Source: DASTPP01 sp035762175
GTDB lineage: Bacteria > Myxococcota_A > Polyangia > Polyangiales > Polyangiaceae
Reading direction: 5' to 3'
Length of the DNA: 59,133 nucleotides
NCBI GenBank assembly: GCA_035762175.1
Contig: DASTPP010000054.1
Span: 1 to 59,133, forward strand
The notes under the pieces were generated by a model. That model ran no database searches. It saw only the letters and a program-made list of their open reading frames with translations, and had not been told where the DNA came from. How positions within the stretch are numbered: the first letter of the stretch is position 1; each line of letters opens with the position of its first letter. A program made the translations under genes and the position numbers. Positions 50,495 through 59,001 of the stretch are shown here, piece after piece.

Positions 50495-51634
50495 ATGGCG
50501 CGCGCCGTGACCGCCCCCCCCGAGCGCGCCCGCGTCCTCGTCGCCATGAGCGGCGGGGTCGACTCGTCGGTGGCCGCCGCCTTGCTCGTCGAGGCGGGCT
50601 ACGACGTCGTCGGCGCCACCCTCCACCTGTGGGACTACCCCGACGACGGGTCGGTGCGGGGCCGCTGCTGCGCGCCCGAAGACCAGTACGACGCGCGCCG
50701 CACGGCCGACCGGCTGGGCATCGCGCACTTCTCGTTCGACCGGCGGGCCGACTTCGCCGCGAAGGTCGTCGGCCCCTTCGTCGACGCCTACCTGCGGGGC
50801 GAGACGCCGAGCCCCTGCGTCGCCTGCAACCGGGGCGTCAAGACGCGCGAGCTCTTCGACCTGGCCGACCGGCTCGGCGCGAGCCACGTCGCGACGGGGC
50901 ACTACGCGCGCGTCGTGCGCGAGGGGCCGGGGCGGCGGCCCTGGCTCGCCCGCGCCCGCGATCTCGACAAAGACCAGAGCTACTTCTTGCACGCGCTCGG
51001 GCCCGATGAGCTCGCGCGGGCGGTCTTTCCGCTCGGCGAGCGGACGAAGGCCGAGGTGCGCGCGCGGGCCCGGGCGCTCGGGCTGCCGGGGGCCGACAAG
51101 GGCGAGAGCCAAGAGCTCTGCTTCGTGCCGACGGGCCGCTACGACGCCTTCGTCGCCGCGCGGGCCGACGGGCGCGTGCGCCCCGGGCCCATCCTCGACG
51201 GGTCGGGCCGCGAGGTCGGGCGCCACGAGGGCCTGCACCGCTTCACCGTGGGGCAGCGCAAGGGCCTCGGCGTCGCGCTCGGCGCGCCCGCCTACGTGGT
51301 CGGCCTCGACCCCGAGCGCGCGGCCGTCCGGCTCGGCCCCGCCGAGGCGCTCGACTGCGTCGGGCTCGAGGCCGACGAGGGGGCCTTCGGGCCCGAGGTG
51401 CCCGAACGCTTCCGGGCGCTCGTCAAGGTGCGCGCCCGGCACGAAGGGGCCGAGGCCGAGGTCGAGCGCGGGCCCGGCGGGCGCGTCGTGCTACGCTTTT
51501 CGAGCCCCGTGCGCGCCGTGTCGGTGGGCCAATACGCGGTCGCCTACCTGGGCGACCGGGTCGCGGGCGGCGCCCGCATCGTCAAGGTCTCGCATGCCCA
51601 TGCCCCCGAAGCGAAGCTCGGCGCCCCCGCCTGA
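50495..51634 (+). CDS. mnmA: tRNA 2-thiouridine synthase MnmA
   Basis: The 379-residue enzyme puts sulfur on U34 of tRNA for Lys, Glu and Gln. It has the PP-loop SGGVDSSV (19-26), the Cys pair around PCVACNRGVKTRELFDLA and ELCFVPTGRY, the ligand motif LDKDQSYFLHAL, and the C-terminal beta-barrel (HRFTVGQRKGLGVAL). It starts 9 bases after the rod-like gene and overlaps the next gene by 41 bases, so it shares a transcript with its neighbours. Confidence 0.97.
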   Translation: MARAVTAPPERARVLVAMSGGVDSSVAAALLVEAGYDVVGATLHLWDYPDDGSVRGRCCAPEDQYDARRTADRLGIAHFSFDRRADFAAKVVGPFVDAYLRGETPSPCVACNRGVKTRELFDLADRLGASHVATGHYARVVREGPGRRPWLARARDLDKDQSYFLHALGPDELARAVFPLGERTKAEVRARARALGLPGADKGESQELCFVPTGRYDAFVAARADGRVRPGPILDGSGREVGRHEGLHRFTVGQRKGLGVALGAPAYVVGLDPERAAVRLGPAEALDCVGLEADEGAFGPEVPERFRALVKVRARHEGAEAEVERGPGGRVVLRFSSPVRAVSVGQYAVAYLGDRVAGGARIVKVSHAHAPEAKLGAPA

Positions 51635-52289
51635 CGCGGCCGGCCGGGCGCGCCCCTGGCGGCGCCTCGCGCGCCGCGCCGCGCTCGCCGCCCTCGTGGC
51701 CCTCGTCGCCTGCTCGACGCTCGACGAGGGCGAGGGCGAGGCGAAGAGCGACTTGTTGCGCGCGGGCCGCTGCTACGAGGGGCCCTACGATCTGAAGCCG
51801 ACCTTCTTCGCCATCAACCCCTTCCAGAACACGCAGATGCTGCGCCTGCAGCGCACCAACGATCTGACCGAGAACGCCGACGGCGTGATGATCCTCGTCG
51901 ATGACGCGGCGCGCGTACGCTCGTCGCTCGGCACGCCGCTGCGCGTCGGGCTCCCCCCCGAAGTAACGCCGCCCGGCACGCCCGTCGTCGCCGACCCCGA
52001 CCCGCCCGTCGTGCACGTGGCACTTTACCTGCAAGAGACATGCCATCGCGAGAACGTCACCCTCTACGCCACCGAGGGCACCATCACCTTTGACGCGCTG
52101 TTCAGCGGCGATTTGAACGAAGACGAGGCCGACGAGAAGCGCAGCGAGGGGCGCTTCGACGTCGTCATCGGCGATCCGCGCGACGCGCCGCCGGGGGGCG
52201 GGGCGATCCCGGCCGAGCGGCGCAGCCAGCTGACGGGGTCGTTTCGGTTCTATTTTCAGCGCGGCCAGCCCGCGCAGCCCTTCCCCTGA
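51594..52289 (+). CDS. Lipoprotein of unknown function overlapping mnmA
   Basis: The 231-residue protein begins MPMPPKRSSAPPPDAAG (Met at 51594 or 51600) and overlaps the mnmA end by 41 bases in another frame. A signal peptide with lipobox LVALVACST places Cys near residue 39. The mature part contains YDLKPTFFAINPFQNTQMLRL, HVALYLQETCHRENVTLYATEG and SFRFYFQRGQPAQPF, a beta-rich fold with a Cys in CYEGPYDL and CHRE that could form a disulfide. I recognise no named domain. It is likely anchored on the outer or inner membrane. Confidence 0.75.
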   Translation: MPMPPKRSSAPPPDAAGRARPWRRLARRAALAALVALVACSTLDEGEGEAKSDLLRAGRCYEGPYDLKPTFFAINPFQNTQMLRLQRTNDLTENADGVMILVDDAARVRSSLGTPLRVGLPPEVTPPGTPVVADPDPPVVHVALYLQETCHRENVTLYATEGTITFDALFSGDLNEDEADEKRSEGRFDVVIGDPRDAPPGGGAIPAERRSQLTGSFRFYFQRGQPAQPFP

Positions 52290-52534
52290 GCCGAGCGGCG
52301 GGTGCGCCTTGCGCCTGCGGAGGGAGGGCAGCCGGCCGGCCCGGGTCTCGCGGGCCCTCGCCGGGCGGTCGGCCGTTTTTTGGCAGAAGCGTGCCAGGGG
52401 GCCGAAGGGCGTACAAACCCGAGCGGGGGCGGGCCTTGGGGGCGGCGGCTGGGGGTCCGGCGGCGGTGGGCGGGCGTGGGGCGCGTTGAAGCAGGGCGGT
52501 TTTCGGAGTACCCTTTCGCGGGTACGGGGTAAGA
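52290..52534. other. 245-base leader before the TPR/kinase genes
   Basis: It contains a 16-base inverted repeat TGGCA-N6-TGCCA (about 52382-52397) inside GTTTTTTGGCAGAAGCGTGC. A sigma-54-like reading fails by one base in spacing. A TTG start at 52535 is preceded by GGGGTAAGA. The stretch is otherwise GC-rich and featureless. Confidence 0.4.
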
Positions 52535-53428
52535 TTGGCACCGCCTTTTCGATGGTTGCTGGCCCTCGGGGTCATGCTGGCCGGGCTCGTGGGGGGCGGG
52601 CAGGCGCATGGCCAGAAGCCTGACTGGCTGGCGCAGGCCTCGCTCGCCTGGGACGCCGGCCGCCGGGCCGACGCGGCGCCCTACTACGAGCGGTCGTTGC
52701 GCGACGGGGTGCTCTTTCCGGGCGACCTGGTGTTCGTGTACGTGCGGCTCGGCACGGCCAAGCTCGAGCAGGGCAACCGCGACGAGGCGCTCGGCGCGTT
52801 CCGCAACGCGATGATCATCGACCCCGACTTCGAGCTCCCGCCGGACTGCGGGCCGAAGCCGAGGCCGCTCTTCGAGCAGGCGCAGCGCGAGGCGAGGGCG
52901 CGAAATTCGCAGCTTTTCTTGACCGTGGGGGTGCCCGACAAGATCGTCGAGGGCAAGCCTTTCTTCGTGCGGGCGCAGATCCCGACCGATTTTGCGCCCA
53001 TTTCCGAGCGGTTCAGCATCGAGACGAAAGAGGGGCCGACCAAGGGCTACACCTGGTCGACGACGCTCTCGGCCCAGGGCGGGGGCGCCCGCTTCGAGGT
53101 GCCGGCCAAGGTGGCGCGCCAGGGCACGGTCTGGGTGCGGATCAGCGCGCTCGACGCGCACGGCAACCGCTGGACGGTGCATGAGTTCCCGGTCACGGTG
53201 CAACCGCCGCCTTCGGCGGCCCCGGCGGTGGCGGCGGCGCCCAAGCCGGTGGCGCCCTCCCTGGGTAGGGAGAAGGAGCAGGGTGGGGGCGGCGGCGGGG
53301 GTGGGTTCTGGTCGTCGCCCTGGCCCTACCTCGTCGCCGGGGCCCTGGTGGCAGGGGGCGCGGGGGCATATTTCTTTGCGACGCGCCCGCCCGATCAGGT
53401 TACGGTGGGGGCGCCCACGTGGAGGTAG
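52535..53428 (+). CDS. Exported TPR-like protein, upstream of a PEGA kinase
   Basis: The 297-residue protein starts at a TTG at 52535 with GGGGTAAG 5 bases upstream; the alternative ATG at 52574 would cut the signal. A signal peptide (WLLALGVMLAGLVGGGQAHGQ) is followed by a TPR-like repeat (ASLAWDAGRRADAAPYYERSLRDG, YVRLGTAKLEQGNRDEALGAFRNAMIIDPDF). A beta-rich domain follows (LTVGVPDKIVEGKPFFVRAQIP), then a Gly-rich linker and a C-terminal membrane span near 265-280 (YLVAGALVAGGAGAYFFA). It sits 10 bases before the kinase start and is probably its partner. Confidence 0.8.
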   Translation: MAPPFRWLLALGVMLAGLVGGGQAHGQKPDWLAQASLAWDAGRRADAAPYYERSLRDGVLFPGDLVFVYVRLGTAKLEQGNRDEALGAFRNAMIIDPDFELPPDCGPKPRPLFEQAQREARARNSQLFLTVGVPDKIVEGKPFFVRAQIPTDFAPISERFSIETKEGPTKGYTWSTTLSAQGGGARFEVPAKVARQGTVWVRISALDAHGNRWTVHEFPVTVQPPPSAAPAVAAAPKPVAPSLGREKEQGGGGGGGGFWSSPWPYLVAGALVAGGAGAYFFATRPPDQVTVGAPTWR

Positions 53429-53438
53429 CCGTTACCCC

Positions 53439-55709
53439 ATGACCGAACGCCAGCACAGCCCTGCCCCGGCCCTCGCGAGCGGGCCCAACGGCCACCCGGC
53501 CGCCGGGTCGCTCGCCGACGCGCGCTTCGGCACGTACTTTCTCGGCGACTACCGCGTGGTCGACGAGATCGGCATCGGGGGCATGGCCAGCGTCCACCTC
53601 GCCCGCAAAGACGGGGCGGGCGGCTTCCAGAAGTGGGTGGCCATCAAGCGCATTCACCCGCACCTCGTCGAAGATGACCAGTTCATCCACATGTTCCTCG
53701 ACGAGGCGCGCATCGCGGCGCTCATCTCGCACGCGAACGTGGCGCAGGTGTTCGACCTCGGCGAGGACGGCGGCACCTACTGGATCGCGATGGAGTACCT
53801 GCACGGCGAGCCGCTGCGCGAGGTGATGCGCGCGGTCGAAGAGGGCGGGCCGCGCATGGGCTTCGAGATCGCCTCGCGCATCATCGCCGACGCGTGCGAG
53901 GGGCTGCACGCCGCGCACGACCTGCGGGGCAAGAACGGCGAGCCGATGAACTTGGTTCATCGCGACGTGACGCCGCACAACCTCTTCGTCACGTACGAGG
54001 GCACGACCAAGGTCGTCGACTTTGGCATCGCGAAGGTGGCGGGCAGGCTCTCGAGCACGCGCGCCGGCACGCTGAAGGGCAAGCTCGCGTACATGGCCCC
54101 CGAGCAGGTGCGGGGCCAAGAGATCGACCGGCGCACCGACATCTTCGCGCTCGGCGTCGTCCTGTGGGAGCTGACGACCGGCCAGCGCCTCTTCCGCATG
54201 GACAGCGACCTCGAGACGCTCGAGAAGGTGCAGGCCTGCCAGGTGCAGCCGCCCTCGACGCTGGTCGAGGGCTACCCGTCCGACCTCGAGGCGATCGCGC
54301 TCAAGGCGCTCGCCAAAGACCGCGACAAGCGCTTCCAGACCGCGCGCGAGTTTTCGCGGGCGCTGCAGCAGTTCATCGTGCGCCGCGGCGCGCTGGTCGG
54401 CCCCGAAGAGGTGGCGACGTACGTGCGCTCGATCTTCGTCGACCGCATCCAGAAGCGCGACGACCACCTGCGCTGGGCGGCCGAGGTCACGCAGACCATC
54501 AACATCGACGCGCTGCAGGCGCTGCCGAGCTACACCGAGATCGAGGCCGAGTCGGCCTCGCACGACTCGGCCGACCTCGTGCCGCCGCACCTGGCGCAGG
54601 TGGTGCACGCGCCGGCGCACGCGACCGGCGTGCGCTCGCCGCCGCGGCCCGGGGCGGCGGCGAAGATGGCGAGCGGGCCGGTGCCGATGCCGGCGGCGCC
54701 GCCCTCGGGGCCGGCGAAGATGCCGACCGGGCCGGTGCCGATGCCGTCCGCCGCCGCCAAGATGGCGACGGGGCCGGTGCCGCTGCCGCCGCTGCCGGGC
54801 CCCTCGAACCACGGGGGCGACGACGACGACGACGACAACGTCGCGACGGTGGTGGTCGCCTCGAAGCTGCTCACCTCCGAGTACCAAGAGGCGCCCGGCT
54901 ACCCGCATTCGCAGACGCCGCTGCCGTCGGTCGTCGTCAACGACGGTCCGCTGCGCATGCCGGCCGAGACGCGCACGGCGGTCTTGCCGGTCGGCCCGCC
55001 GCTGCCGGTGCCGGGCCCGGGCATGTCGCCCTACCCGGCCACGCCGGGCGCGCAGTTCCCGCCGTTTCCCGGGGCGCCGCCGCCCTTCAACCAGCCGCCC
55101 TTCCCCATGCCCTCGGCGCCGCCGCACCAGTACGGCGGCGACCACGGGTTCTTGCAGGCGCCCGCCGTCGTCACCACCAAGCCCTCGCTCGCCGAGACCG
55201 TGCGCGTGCGCCGCCCGACCGGCCTCGGGGCCGCGCCGCCCATCTGGCTGGTCGCCCTCGCCGTGCTCGCGCTGACGGGCGTCATCGTCGTCCTGGTGCT
55301 GATGCTCCTGCAAGGCCGGGGCAGCGCCCGGGGCGACGAGTCGGCGCCGGGGGCCGGGCTCGAGTCGGGCTCGGTGCAGCTCGCCGCGCTCTTCGGGCCC
55401 GAGGGGGCCGGGTCGCCGGGGCTCAAGCCGAAGAAGCCCGCGAAGCCCGAGCCCAAGCCCGAGCCCAAGCCCGACACCGAGCCGGCCGAGATCGACATCG
55501 TGGCCGACGGCTACCTGAGCGTGCAGTGCGTGCCGAGTTGCACCGCGATCTCGGCCGAGAAGCACGAGCTCGGGCCCTCGCCCGTCGTGCGGGCGCCGCT
55601 GCCGCCGGGCACCTACCGGCTGATGCTCAAGGGCAACGGCAAGACCAAGGTCGTCGAGGTCGCGATCACGTCCGGCCAGTCGAGCCCGCTGCGCGTCTCG
55701 ATGGAGTGA
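53439..55709 (+). CDS. Membrane Ser/Thr kinase with C-terminal PEGA domain
   Basis: The 756-residue kinase has a domain at about 35-305: Gly-loop IGIGGMASVHLAR, Lys70 in WVAIKRIHPHLV, HRDVTPHN at 174-181 and DFGIAK at 194-199. The HRDVTPHN form (V, T in place of I/L, K/P) is typical of a myxobacterial subfamily. A linker with repeats of KMATGPVPMP follows. The membrane span is PPIWLVALAVLALTGVIVVLVLMLL near 605-628. The periplasmic C-terminus (DIVADGYLSVQCVPSCTAIS, ending PGTYRLMLKGNGK) is a PEGA domain. It lies 10 bases after the TPR gene, and its TGA overlaps the next GTG start. Confidence 0.96.
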   Translation: MTERQHSPAPALASGPNGHPAAGSLADARFGTYFLGDYRVVDEIGIGGMASVHLARKDGAGGFQKWVAIKRIHPHLVEDDQFIHMFLDEARIAALISHANVAQVFDLGEDGGTYWIAMEYLHGEPLREVMRAVEEGGPRMGFEIASRIIADACEGLHAAHDLRGKNGEPMNLVHRDVTPHNLFVTYEGTTKVVDFGIAKVAGRLSSTRAGTLKGKLAYMAPEQVRGQEIDRRTDIFALGVVLWELTTGQRLFRMDSDLETLEKVQACQVQPPSTLVEGYPSDLEAIALKALAKDRDKRFQTAREFSRALQQFIVRRGALVGPEEVATYVRSIFVDRIQKRDDHLRWAAEVTQTINIDALQALPSYTEIEAESASHDSADLVPPHLAQVVHAPAHATGVRSPPRPGAAAKMASGPVPMPAAPPSGPAKMPTGPVPMPSAAAKMATGPVPLPPLPGPSNHGGDDDDDDNVATVVVASKLLTSEYQEAPGYPHSQTPLPSVVVNDGPLRMPAETRTAVLPVGPPLPVPGPGMSPYPATPGAQFPPFPGAPPPFNQPPFPMPSAPPHQYGGDHGFLQAPAVVTTKPSLAETVRVRRPTGLGAAPPIWLVALAVLALTGVIVVLVLMLLQGRGSARGDESAPGAGLESGSVQLAALFGPEGAGSPGLKPKKPAKPEPKPEPKPDTEPAEIDIVADGYLSVQCVPSCTAISAEKHELGPSPVVRAPLPPGTYRLMLKGNGKTKVVEVAITSGQSSPLRVSME

Positions 55710-56239
55710 GCGGCGTGTTCCCGGCGCGATGGCGCGAGCGTCCGGGGCGGCGCCTTCGCGGGGGCGCGCCCGGGCTCGTCGCGGCGGCGCTCGCGGCGCT
55801 CGCGGCCCCGGGCTGCCAGAGCCCCGAGCTGCCGGTCGGGGTGCGCGACCCCGAGAACGTGCTCGACGAGTCGGCCTGGGCCCATGTCCTCGTCTTCGAC
55901 GGCGGCTGCCCGCCCCTCGGCGACGTCGTGCTCGGCACCTACGACAGCCCGCGCTACGAGCAGATCGCCGAGGCCGACGAGGGCTTCGAGGCCATCGGCT
56001 CGCTCTCGGCCGGGGCCGTCGGCTTCGCGCTGGTGGCCCGCTCGAACACCTGCCAAGTCGTCGGAGTCGGGTGTACGAACGCGAACCTGCGCGACGTCGA
56101 CCGCGTCGACATCGTGGTCGGACGCGTGTATGACTCGGCGGCGCGGACCGCGTGCGGGGCAGAATGCGTAGAGGGCCAGTGCGTCGCTGCCGGCGCGAGC
56201 GAGACGGGCGCGGGGCCCGACCCGGCGCGCCCCTTCTGA
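55706..56239 (+). CDS. Cys-rich lipoprotein A, coupled to the kinase gene
   Basis: The 177-residue protein starts at a GTG overlapping the kinase stop by 4 bases. It has a lipoprotein signal (LVAAALAALAAPGCQS, lipobox APGC). The mature part has VFDGGCPPLGDVVLGTYDSPRY, ARSNTCQVVGVGCTNANLRDVDRVDIVV and CGAECVEGQC. The six Cys of these motifs suggest disulfides. The next gene is a paralogue with the same Cys pattern. I know no function; the position suggests an outer-membrane or periplasmic partner of the kinase. Confidence 0.8.
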   Translation: MSGVFPARWRERPGRRLRGGAPGLVAAALAALAAPGCQSPELPVGVRDPENVLDESAWAHVLVFDGGCPPLGDVVLGTYDSPRYEQIAEADEGFEAIGSLSAGAVGFALVARSNTCQVVGVGCTNANLRDVDRVDIVVGRVYDSAARTACGAECVEGQCVAAGASETGAGPDPARPF

Positions 56240-56679
56240 GCCCCCGGCCCGCGCGCCGCGGCCGGTGCGCCGTGCTCGCGCTCGCGGCCCTCGCGGCCGG
56301 GCTCGCCTGCGCCACGCCCTCGGTCAACGTCACGCTCGCCGACCCGCAGGGCCTGCGGGCGGGCGCGACGTACGCCGAGTTCCTGATGTTCGACGGCGGG
56401 TGCCCCTCGCAAGACGATCTCATCGCGGGCGACTACCCCGAGCCGCTCGTCGACCAGCGCCTCGACGTCGAGGACGAGTTCGGCGCGCTCGGCACGCTCG
56501 ACGCCAAGCGCTACGGCTTCGCCGCCGTGCTGCGCACCGACGACTGCGGCGTGCTCGGCGCGGGCTGCTCCGAGGCCGATCTGAGCGAGCGCATCGACTC
56601 GGTGCTCATCCCGCTGCGCGACGTCTTCCCGCGGCAGGGCGCCTGCCCCGGCGAGTGCAGCGAGGGGCTCTGCGAATGA
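56164..56679 (+). CDS. Cys-rich lipoprotein B, paralogue of the previous gene
   Basis: The 171-residue protein (ATG at 56164, inside the end of the previous gene; an upstream GTG at 56152 is possible) has a basic leader and a hydrophobic core with lipobox-like LAAGLACATP. The mature part keeps the family features: LMFDGGCPSQDDLIAGDYPEPL, DDCGVLGAGCSEADLSERIDSVLIPL and CPGECSEGLC. The matching spacing of FDGGCP, the internal Cys pair and the terminal C-x3-C-x3-C-like motif shows it arose by duplication of the neighbour. Its stop overlaps the methyltransferase start by 4 bases. Confidence 0.75.
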   Translation: MRRGPVRRCRRERDGRGARPGAPLLSPRPARRGRCAVLALAALAAGLACATPSVNVTLADPQGLRAGATYAEFLMFDGGCPSQDDLIAGDYPEPLVDQRLDVEDEFGALGTLDAKRYGFAAVLRTDDCGVLGAGCSEADLSERIDSVLIPLRDVFPRQGACPGECSEGLCE

Positions 56680-58001
56680 GCCGGGCGGCCCCGGGGCCGC
56701 GGCGCGGCCGGGCGCGTCCCCCGCCGATGCGGGTCGAGATCACGTCGCTCGCGCCGGGCGGCGAGGGCGTGGGGCACGTCGAGTGGGGCGGGCGGCGGCG
56801 GGCGGTGTTCGTGCGGGCGAGCGCGCCGGGCGACGTGGTCGAGGCCGAGTTCGAGGCCGACGAGACGCCCCTGCGGGCGTCGCGGGTGCTGCGCCTGCTC
56901 GCCGAGGGGCCGGGCCGGCGCGCGCCCGCCTGCGCGCACGCCGAGCGCTGCGGCGGCTGCGCGTGGGGGCACCTGACCCCCGAGCGGCGCGCGGCCGCGC
57001 GGGTCGAGCTCGTCTCCGCGACGGTGCTGCGGGCGCTCGGCTCGCCGCCCGGGCTCGAGGTGGTCGACCACCCGGCGCCGAGCGAAGAAAGGTACCGGAC
57101 CCGCGCCCGGTTGGCGGCGCGGGGCGGGGCGCGGCCGCTCGTCGGCTACCGACCCTTCCGCGGCGGGGGCGTCGTCGACGTCGGCTCGTGCCTGGTGCTC
57201 GACCGGCGGCTCGAGCCGGTCGTCGGGCTCTTGCGCGAGGCCCTCGGGGGCAGCCGGGGCGAGGGCGAGGCGAGGGCGGCGCTCGGGGCGGGCGGCGCGC
57301 CGACCTTCGAGCTTGCCTGGTCGGGCGAGCTCGCACCCCGCTTTTTCGAGCGAATTGAGCGGCTCGTCGGCGAGGGTCGGCTCGCGGGGGCGGCGCTGCG
57401 GCTCGAGGGGGCGCGGGCGCCGGTCGTGGTGGGCGATCCGCGGGTTTTGACCGAGGGGCCCGACGGGTTGCCGCTCGAGGTGCCCTCGGGAGGCTTCGCG
57501 CAGGCGAACCCGGCGGTCACGGGGCTGCTGGCCGGGCACCTGCGCGCCGCGCTCGAGCCCGCGGGCAAGCGCCTGGTCGAGCTCTACGCGGGGGCGGGCA
57601 CGCTCAGCGTCGCGCTCGCGCCGGGGGCGGCCGACTACGTGGCCGTCGAGTCCGACGCGGCCGCGCTCGAGGCGGCGCGGCGAAACTTCGCGGCCCGCGC
57701 GCTGAAGGTGCGAACGCGCGTCGCCGACGCGGCATCGTACCCCCTCGACGCGCGGCCGGACGGGGTGGTCCTCGACCCGCCGCGCGCGGGCGCGGCCGCG
57801 CTCGTGCCCCGGCTCGTCGGGGCGAGGCCGCGCGAGGTGATGTACGTCTCGTGCGACCCAGTCACCCTCGCCCGCGACGCGGCGGCGCTCGCGGGGGCGG
57901 GCTATACGGCAGAGAGCCTCCATACGTTCGACATGTTCCCCCAGACCGACCACGTCGAGGCGGCGCTGCACCTCGTGCGGCGGGCGGGCGCGAGGCGGTA
58001 G
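56676..58001 (+). CDS. TRAM/RumA-type RNA (uracil-5-)-methyltransferase
   Basis: The 441-residue enzyme begins with a TRAM-like RNA-binding part (VEITSLAPGGEGVGHVEW, from about residue 20). It has a 4Fe-4S-type Cys triad CAHAERCGGC (residues 86-95). The SAM-binding domain includes LVELYAGAGTLSVALAP. The catalytic Cys lies in MYVSCDPVTLARDAAAL, and the family end is SLHTFDMFPQTDHVEAALHLV. These fit RlmD/RlmCD-type enzymes that make m5U in 23S rRNA. A start at 56727 (MRVEITS) is a reasonable alternative. It is coupled to the upstream lipoprotein by an ATGA. Confidence 0.93.
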   Translation: MSRAAPGPRRGRARPPPMRVEITSLAPGGEGVGHVEWGGRRRAVFVRASAPGDVVEAEFEADETPLRASRVLRLLAEGPGRRAPACAHAERCGGCAWGHLTPERRAAARVELVSATVLRALGSPPGLEVVDHPAPSEERYRTRARLAARGGARPLVGYRPFRGGGVVDVGSCLVLDRRLEPVVGLLREALGGSRGEGEARAALGAGGAPTFELAWSGELAPRFFERIERLVGEGRLAGAALRLEGARAPVVVGDPRVLTEGPDGLPLEVPSGGFAQANPAVTGLLAGHLRAALEPAGKRLVELYAGAGTLSVALAPGAADYVAVESDAAALEAARRNFAARALKVRTRVADAASYPLDARPDGVVLDPPRAGAAALVPRLVGARPREVMYVSCDPVTLARDAAALAGAGYTAESLHTFDMFPQTDHVEAALHLVRRAGARR

Positions 58002-58032
58002 GGTCCGCTGGGCGGGCCCGGGGCTTTTCGCG

Positions 58033-58941
58033 ATGCGGTCGCACCCGCCGACGCTGCTGACGCTCGCGCGGCGCCTCGTGCGCGAGCACGGGCTCGTCGG
58101 CCGGGGCGAGACGGTGCTCGTGGCGGTCTCGGGGGGGCCCGACTCGATGGCGCTCTTGCACGTGCTGGCGCGGCTGCGCGGCGAGCTCGGCTGCGGGCTC
58201 GTGGCCCACGGCGTCGACCACGGGCTGCGCCCCGAGGCCGGGGCCGAGCTCGAGCGGGCCTCGGCCTTCGCCGCGTCGCTCGGGGTGCCCTTCGGGCAGA
58301 GCTCGGTGGCGGTCGAGCCGGGCGGCGACCTGCAGGCGAGGGCGCGGCGGGCGCGGCAGGCGGCGCTGCGGCGGGCGGCGGCCGAGGCGGGCGCCGCGCG
58401 CATCGCCACGGGCCACCACGCCGACGACCGGGCCGAGACCGTGCTTTTGCGGCTCTTGCGGGGCTCGGGGCCGCGCGGGCTCGCCTGCCTGCCCCCCCGG
58501 GCCGGCGAGTTCATCCGGCCGCTCTTGCTGGCGCGGCGCGCCGACGTCGAGGCCCACCTGACGCGGCACAACGTGCCCTTTTCGCTCGACGCCTCGAACG
58601 GCGACCGGCGCTTTTTGCGCGCGCGGGTGCGTCACGAGCTGATGCCCCTGCTCCTCGACCTGTCGCCGGGGGTCGTCGGGCACTTGACGGGGCTCGCCGA
58701 CGACCTCATGGCTGAAGGCGAATGCCCGACCGAGGGGCTGCGTCGCGCGCACCGGCAGGCCGTCTGGCGCGCGTCGCGGCTCGGCAAAAGGGGGGTTTGG
58801 CTGCGCTTGAGCGGCGGGCGCGAGGTCTTCGCCGAGGCGCCCGCGGTCGCCCCCCCCACCCGAAAGGCGCCTGGGCCCTTACGAGACGGTCGACCGGGCC
58901 CCGGGGGGGTGGCAAACTGGCCGAACTCGGGCCAGGCTTGA
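58033..58941 (+). CDS. tilS: tRNA(Ile)-lysidine synthase TilS
   Basis: The 302-residue enzyme attaches lysine to C34 of the AUA-reading tRNA-Ile. It has the PP-loop SGGPDS (33-38), the motif GHHADDRAETVLLRLLRGSG, and FIRPLL of the core domain. It ends soon after the core domain, with a Pro/Gly tail, so it lacks the long C-terminal substrate-binding domain of some homologues. It lies 31 bases after the methyltransferase gene and 60 bases before ftsH, a pairing (tilS-ftsH) conserved in many bacteria. Confidence 0.95.
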   Translation: MRSHPPTLLTLARRLVREHGLVGRGETVLVAVSGGPDSMALLHVLARLRGELGCGLVAHGVDHGLRPEAGAELERASAFAASLGVPFGQSSVAVEPGGDLQARARRARQAALRRAAAEAGAARIATGHHADDRAETVLLRLLRGSGPRGLACLPPRAGEFIRPLLLARRADVEAHLTRHNVPFSLDASNGDRRFLRARVRHELMPLLLDLSPGVVGHLTGLADDLMAEGECPTEGLRRAHRQAVWRASRLGKRGVWLRLSGGREVFAEAPAVAPPTRKAPGPLRDGRPGPGGVANWPNSGQA

Positions 58942-59001
58942 GCACGGCCTCTTAACTCTTGGCCTGACTGCGCCGATCGACGACTGGAGAGGACAAGACC
59001 C

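Noticed and set aside
52018..52033. TGGCAC ... TGCA with correct spacing
   Set aside because: It lies deep inside a lipoprotein gene, about 500 bases from the next start, so it is likely a chance match.
52382..52397. Sigma-54-like TGGCA ... TGCC before the TPR/kinase genes
   Set aside because: Spacing is one base short; the site fits a TGGCA-N6-TGCCA inverted repeat better.
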